Assembly: GCF_003219795.1 (NCBI RefSeq)
Contig: NZ_QJVC01000001.1
Coordinates: 248,001 to 312,000 of the forward strand
Direction: 5' to 3'
Length of the DNA: 64,000 nucleotides
From: Arthrobacter psychrolactophilus
GTDB lineage: Bacteria; Actinomycetota; Actinomycetes; Actinomycetales; Micrococcaceae
Below, piece by piece: positions 61,310 through 64,000 of the stretch; the stretch's first letter is position 1, and every line of letters starts with the position of its first letter. The notes beneath the pieces were generated by a model. That model did no database searches, was not told the DNA's origin, and saw only the letters and a program-made list of their open reading frames with translations. Made by a program: the position numbers and the translations under genes.

Positions 61310-62977
61310 ATGCAGAACACCCACCCCATTTCGCTGTCCCAACTGACCTTTTCATGGCAGGACGGCACCGAAGTCTTTACCGAGCTGAGCACGATTTTCG
61401 CCGCCGGCCGCACGGGCCTCGTGGGCCCCAACGGCACCGGGAAAACCGCGTTGCTCCGTCTGATCGCAACAGAGCTGACGCCCTCGAGCGGAACTGTTGT
61501 GACGACGTCGTCCATTGCTTATCTGCCCCAAAAACTTACGCTGCACACGCAGCAGAGCGTCACGGATCTGCTGGGCCTGAGCGCCAAACGCCGGGCCCTC
61601 GCCGACGTTCTTGCTGGCCGGGAGGAGCGCATGAGCGAGAATCTGGAGCTCATCGGCGACGATTGGGACCTCGAGGAGCGTGCCGTGGCGCTCTTGGCCG
61701 GATACGGGCTGCCCGCCATGGGGACCGAGTTCCTCGACCGCACCGTCGGCACGCTCTCCGGTGGTGAGGCCATGATCGCCGCGCTGGCCGGGCTGGAGCT
61801 GGGCGCGCGCCCCATCACGCTGCTCGATGAACCCACCAACAATCTGGATCGCACCGCGCGGGAGCGGCTGTATCAAGCGGTCGAGCGGTGGCGCGGCACA
61901 CTCGTCGTGGCGACGCATGATCGGGCGCTGCTGGAACGCGTGGATGCGATCGCCGAGTTGCGTCCCGTCCGCAACCGGGCGTGGACCGGTGAACGCGTGC
62001 AGCTGCTGCGCCACGGCGGCAATTGGGACAGCTATACAGAGGCGCTCGAGTCGGAGCGGGAGAGTGCGCAGCGGATGGTGCGTGACGCCGGGGCGCGCCT
62101 GGCCACCGAGAAACGCCAGCGCATCGAAGCGGAAACCAAGATCGCCCGGAGGGCCAAGCAAGGCCGCAAGGCCGCCTCGGGCATGCCCGCGATTCTGGCC
62201 AATGAACGCCGAAAACACGCCGAGCAATCGGCCGGTAAGGCGCGCGGAACTATGGGGGAGCGCGAATCCGAGGCGGCCCTGGCACTGGCGGACGCCAAGG
62301 ACGCGCTGCCCTCGGAGACCCGGATTCGCATCGCACTGCCGGATACGGGGGTGCCGTCCGGGCGGACCGTGCTCGATGCGCCCGCCTCCCTCGTGAGTCT
62401 CGGTCAGCTGTACGACGGCGGGACGCACCTTGAGCACGATGCTCGCCTCTCGCTGCGCGGGCCCGAGCGCGTGACGCTGAGCGGTCCGAATGGGGTGGGC
62501 AAGACGACGTTACTCAACGCCTTGGCGGTCAACGCCTCGGTTCCCGTGGGGTATCTGCGGCAGCGAATTGCCGCCGGAGTGGACGATTGGGAGGGGCTCG
62601 AGGACACCCTGTCGGTACTGGAGAATGTCCGTGCCGCGGCGCCACACGCGGTGTTATCTGATGTTCGGGAACAACTGGCGCGTTTTCACTTCCGAGGGGA
62701 GTTGGTCAATCAGCCGGTGGGGGAGCTCTCCGGTGGCGAGCGGTTCCGGGTGGCCCTGGCCAGAATCTTGTTGGCGCAGCCAGCGCCGCAGCTGCTGATC
62801 CTGGATGAGCCAACGAATAACCTGGATTTGGCTTCCGTGGAGCAGCTGCTCTCGGCTCTCGGGGATTATCAGGGTGCCTTGATTGTTTCAAGCCATGACG
62901 AGGCATTCCTGGAGCTTTTGGCACCCGAGCGGGAGTGGCAATTGCGCCGTGGCGCCGCGGCGGCGACGAACAGCTAG
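61310..62977 (+). CDS. ABC-F family ATPase
   Basis: 555 residues, two ATP-binding cassettes joined by a charged linker (about 240-320). Cassette 1: Walker A GPNGTGKTA, signature LSGGEAMIAALAGLEL, Walker B ITLLDEPTNNLD. Cassette 2: GPNGVGKTT, LSGGERFRVALARILL, LLILDEPTNNLD. ABC-F proteins act on the ribosome in antibiotic protection or translation, and this one has no membrane domain. The first signature departs from the usual GGQxxR form (E-A-M). No antibiotic-type neighbour is visible. Confidence 0.92.
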   Translation: MQNTHPISLSQLTFSWQDGTEVFTELSTIFAAGRTGLVGPNGTGKTALLRLIATELTPSSGTVVTTSSIAYLPQKLTLHTQQSVTDLLGLSAKRRALADVLAGREERMSENLELIGDDWDLEERAVALLAGYGLPAMGTEFLDRTVGTLSGGEAMIAALAGLELGARPITLLDEPTNNLDRTARERLYQAVERWRGTLVVATHDRALLERVDAIAELRPVRNRAWTGERVQLLRHGGNWDSYTEALESERESAQRMVRDAGARLATEKRQRIEAETKIARRAKQGRKAASGMPAILANERRKHAEQSAGKARGTMGERESEAALALADAKDALPSETRIRIALPDTGVPSGRTVLDAPASLVSLGQLYDGGTHLEHDARLSLRGPERVTLSGPNGVGKTTLLNALAVNASVPVGYLRQRIAAGVDDWEGLEDTLSVLENVRAAAPHAVLSDVREQLARFHFRGELVNQPVGELSGGERFRVALARILLAQPAPQLLILDEPTNNLDLASVEQLLSALGDYQGALIVSSHDEAFLELLAPEREWQLRRGAAAATNS

Positions 62978-62987
62978 GGTGGAGCGT

Positions 62988-63284
62988 GTGATCGAGCCTA
63001 CAAGTACTACCCGTCGTTTTGAACTGACCCTCCACAAGCCGTGGTTTGGCTGGTTCCCCAAACCCACCGTCGTGGTGGATGGCGTGGCTCAGCCCTCGCA
63101 GTGGGGGACCCGGAATTGGAAGGTCCCGGGCACCGAGCCGGTCACCGTCAGCATTTTCCTCTTCAACCGACTCTGGAAGTTTGGCGAGGCGGACTTCACG
63201 GTGGCCGCGGGCGGCTCCGGTTCGTGGCGTTACTCCGCGCCGTGGCTGCCATTCCTGCCAGGAAAGCTGCGGCCCGCCGCGTGA
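62988..63284 (+). CDS. Small conserved protein, function unknown
   Basis: 98 residues from GTG 62988, preceded by GGTGGAG. It reads RRFELTLHKPWFGWFPKPTVVVDGVAQPSQWGTRNWKVPG, with later ADFTVAAGGSGSWRYSAPWLPFLPGKL. The many Trp and Pro and predicted strands suggest a small beta-domain. It overlaps the GDSL gene by GTGA and follows the ABC-F gene by ten bases, so all three probably share a transcript. Confidence 0.72.
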   Translation: MIEPTSTTRRFELTLHKPWFGWFPKPTVVVDGVAQPSQWGTRNWKVPGTEPVTVSIFLFNRLWKFGEADFTVAAGGSGSWRYSAPWLPFLPGKLRPAA

Positions 63285-63916
63285 GCCGGAATGAAGCAGC
63301 GGTAGAACACCAGATCTGCTTTGTGGGCGATTCCCTCGTCGCCGGCATCGGGGATGAAACTGCCTTGGGTTGGAGCGGTCGGCTGGTAGCCCGGCAGGCC
63401 GCCGTCGGCCATCCTGTGACGGGCTATAACCTAGGCATCCGCGGCAATACCTCGGCACAGATTCTCGCCAGATGCGTCAATGAGGTCGAGCTGCGGCGAT
63501 CGCCCCGGCGGCCCACCCGGGTGGTGCTGTCGATGGGTGTCAACGACACCACGCACGTTGACGGCGCGCCACGGGTTCCCCTGGCGGAATCCTGCGCGAA
63601 TCTGACGGCCGTGCTGGATGCGGTGGCCGGCGATCCCGTGCTTGTCGTGGGACCACCGGCCGTTGCCGACGATGCGCAAAACGATCGGATCAGGGAGCTC
63701 ACCGGCCGCTATCTTGAGCTGTGCCGCGGCAGGGGAGTTCCGTATGTGGAGGTTTTCCACGTGCTGGAGTGCCACCCCGTGTGGCGCCAGCAAGTCTTAG
63801 AAGGCGACGGCGCGCATCCCCGATCCGAGGGTTACCAGGCCCTGTACGAGCTGGTGGCTCCTACCTGGGATCGGTGGCTGGGAGCCTCACCACGCGGCGG
63901 CGAGGAGCTCCCCTAG
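63281..63916 (+). CDS. GDSL/SGNH-family hydrolase
   Basis: 211 residues from GTG 63281, overlapping the previous stop. The SGNH blocks are all visible: GDSLVAG with the Ser nucleophile, NLGIRGNTS, MGVNDTTH and the catalytic Asp-x-x-His of GDGAHPRSEGY. There is no signal peptide, so a cytoplasmic esterase or lipase-like enzyme; the substrate is unknown. Its 3' end overlaps the next, convergent gene by about 30 bases. Confidence 0.9.
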   Translation: MSRNEAAVEHQICFVGDSLVAGIGDETALGWSGRLVARQAAVGHPVTGYNLGIRGNTSAQILARCVNEVELRRSPRRPTRVVLSMGVNDTTHVDGAPRVPLAESCANLTAVLDAVAGDPVLVVGPPAVADDAQNDRIRELTGRYLELCRGRGVPYVEVFHVLECHPVWRQQVLEGDGAHPRSEGYQALYELVAPTWDRWLGASPRGGEELP

Positions 63917-64000
63917 GAGATCTCCGTCGTCGACCTCCAAGCCGCGCGAGGTGAACCAGGCGCACATGTTCTTGCAGTCCCGGGCCAGCAGTTCCGCGCC
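63887..64000 (-). CDS. 3' end of an unidentified gene (runs off the window)
   Basis: The last 38 codons before TGA at 63887 read GAELLARDCKNMCAWFTSRG then LEVDDGDLLGELLAAAW. The frame is open to the window edge and is acidic, as in a normal protein tail, but too short to name. The 30-base overlap with the GDSL gene is unusual yet possible. Confidence 0.5.
   Translation of the reverse strand, partial: GAELLARDCKNMCAWFTSRGLEVDDGDLLGELLAAAW

Noticed and set aside
61352-62437. 361-codon reverse-strand frame under the ABC-F gene
   Set aside because: The forward frame carries both ATP-binding cassettes; the reverse frame is a compositional shadow.

Overview
The window is high-GC, gene-dense DNA from an actinobacterium, most likely a member of the Micrococcaceae close to Arthrobacter. 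The signs are strong G/C bias at third codon positions, many GTG starts, a recR-dnaX-SRP RNA block, a menaquinone block (menB-menE-menA followed by DUF4229 and PLDc_N proteins), an LAxTG surface protein, a LytR_C protein paired with a VapB-like protein, and many ATGA-coupled operons. The genus is inferred from family content and synteny only; no database was searched. No plasmid or phage backbone, CRISPR array, rRNA or intact insertion sequence is visible, so this looks chromosomal.

Layout. 0-7.3 kb: the 5' end of ilvD, an MmyB-type regulator, an LAxTG surface protein, recR, dnaX, the SRP RNA, a small membrane protein and tRNA-Ser(GGA). 7.4-15.2 kb: a Cys-type glutathione peroxidase, a HAD phosphatase, the VapB-like/LytR_C pair, a TetR regulator, a hipBA toxin-antitoxin operon whose kinase has Asn in place of the catalytic Asp, a CynX/NimT-type transporter and a DUF5129 protein. 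15.3-21.9 kb: a complete Wadjet (jetABCD) plasmid-defence operon. 22.2-29.5 kb: an accessory stretch with a DszC-like monooxygenase, a double VOC protein and a Gfo/Idh/MocA oxidoreductase, an HsdR C-terminal remnant, OsmC, a YhcG/DUF1016 nuclease with a duplicated palindrome, and a pRiA4b-ORF3 fusion protein.

29.5-33.3 kb holds a large secreted GH29 fucosidase. 33.7-41.3 kb is housekeeping: menB, menE, menA, VOC, DoxX, GNAT, a tyrosine phosphatase, a cyclophilin and a frameshifted small gene. 41.3-55.7 kb is a carbohydrate locus: GH95 alpha-fucosidase, GH31 alpha-xylosidase, GH42 beta-galactosidase, a LacI regulator, an ABC importer without its own ATPase, and GH3 beta-glucosidase. The four enzyme specificities match the four sugars of fucosylated xyloglucan oligosaccharides, and none of the four hydrolases has a visible signal peptide, which suggests import followed by cytoplasmic breakdown.

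56-60.4 kb is a five-gene operon behind a DtxR/IdeR-like iron box: a binding lipoprotein, a FecCD permease, an ATPase and two unrecognised proteins that look like diverged relatives with a class I amidotransferase-like or ThuA-like fold. The window ends with an M50-like peptidase, an ABC-F ATPase, a small protein, a GDSL hydrolase and the 3' end of an unidentified gene.

The points most worth following are the two unknown proteins of the iron-type operon, the hairpin shared by the YhcG gene and its 3' flank with a compensatory base change, the Asp-to-Asn change in HipA, the intact Wadjet operon and the inferred xyloglucan locus.
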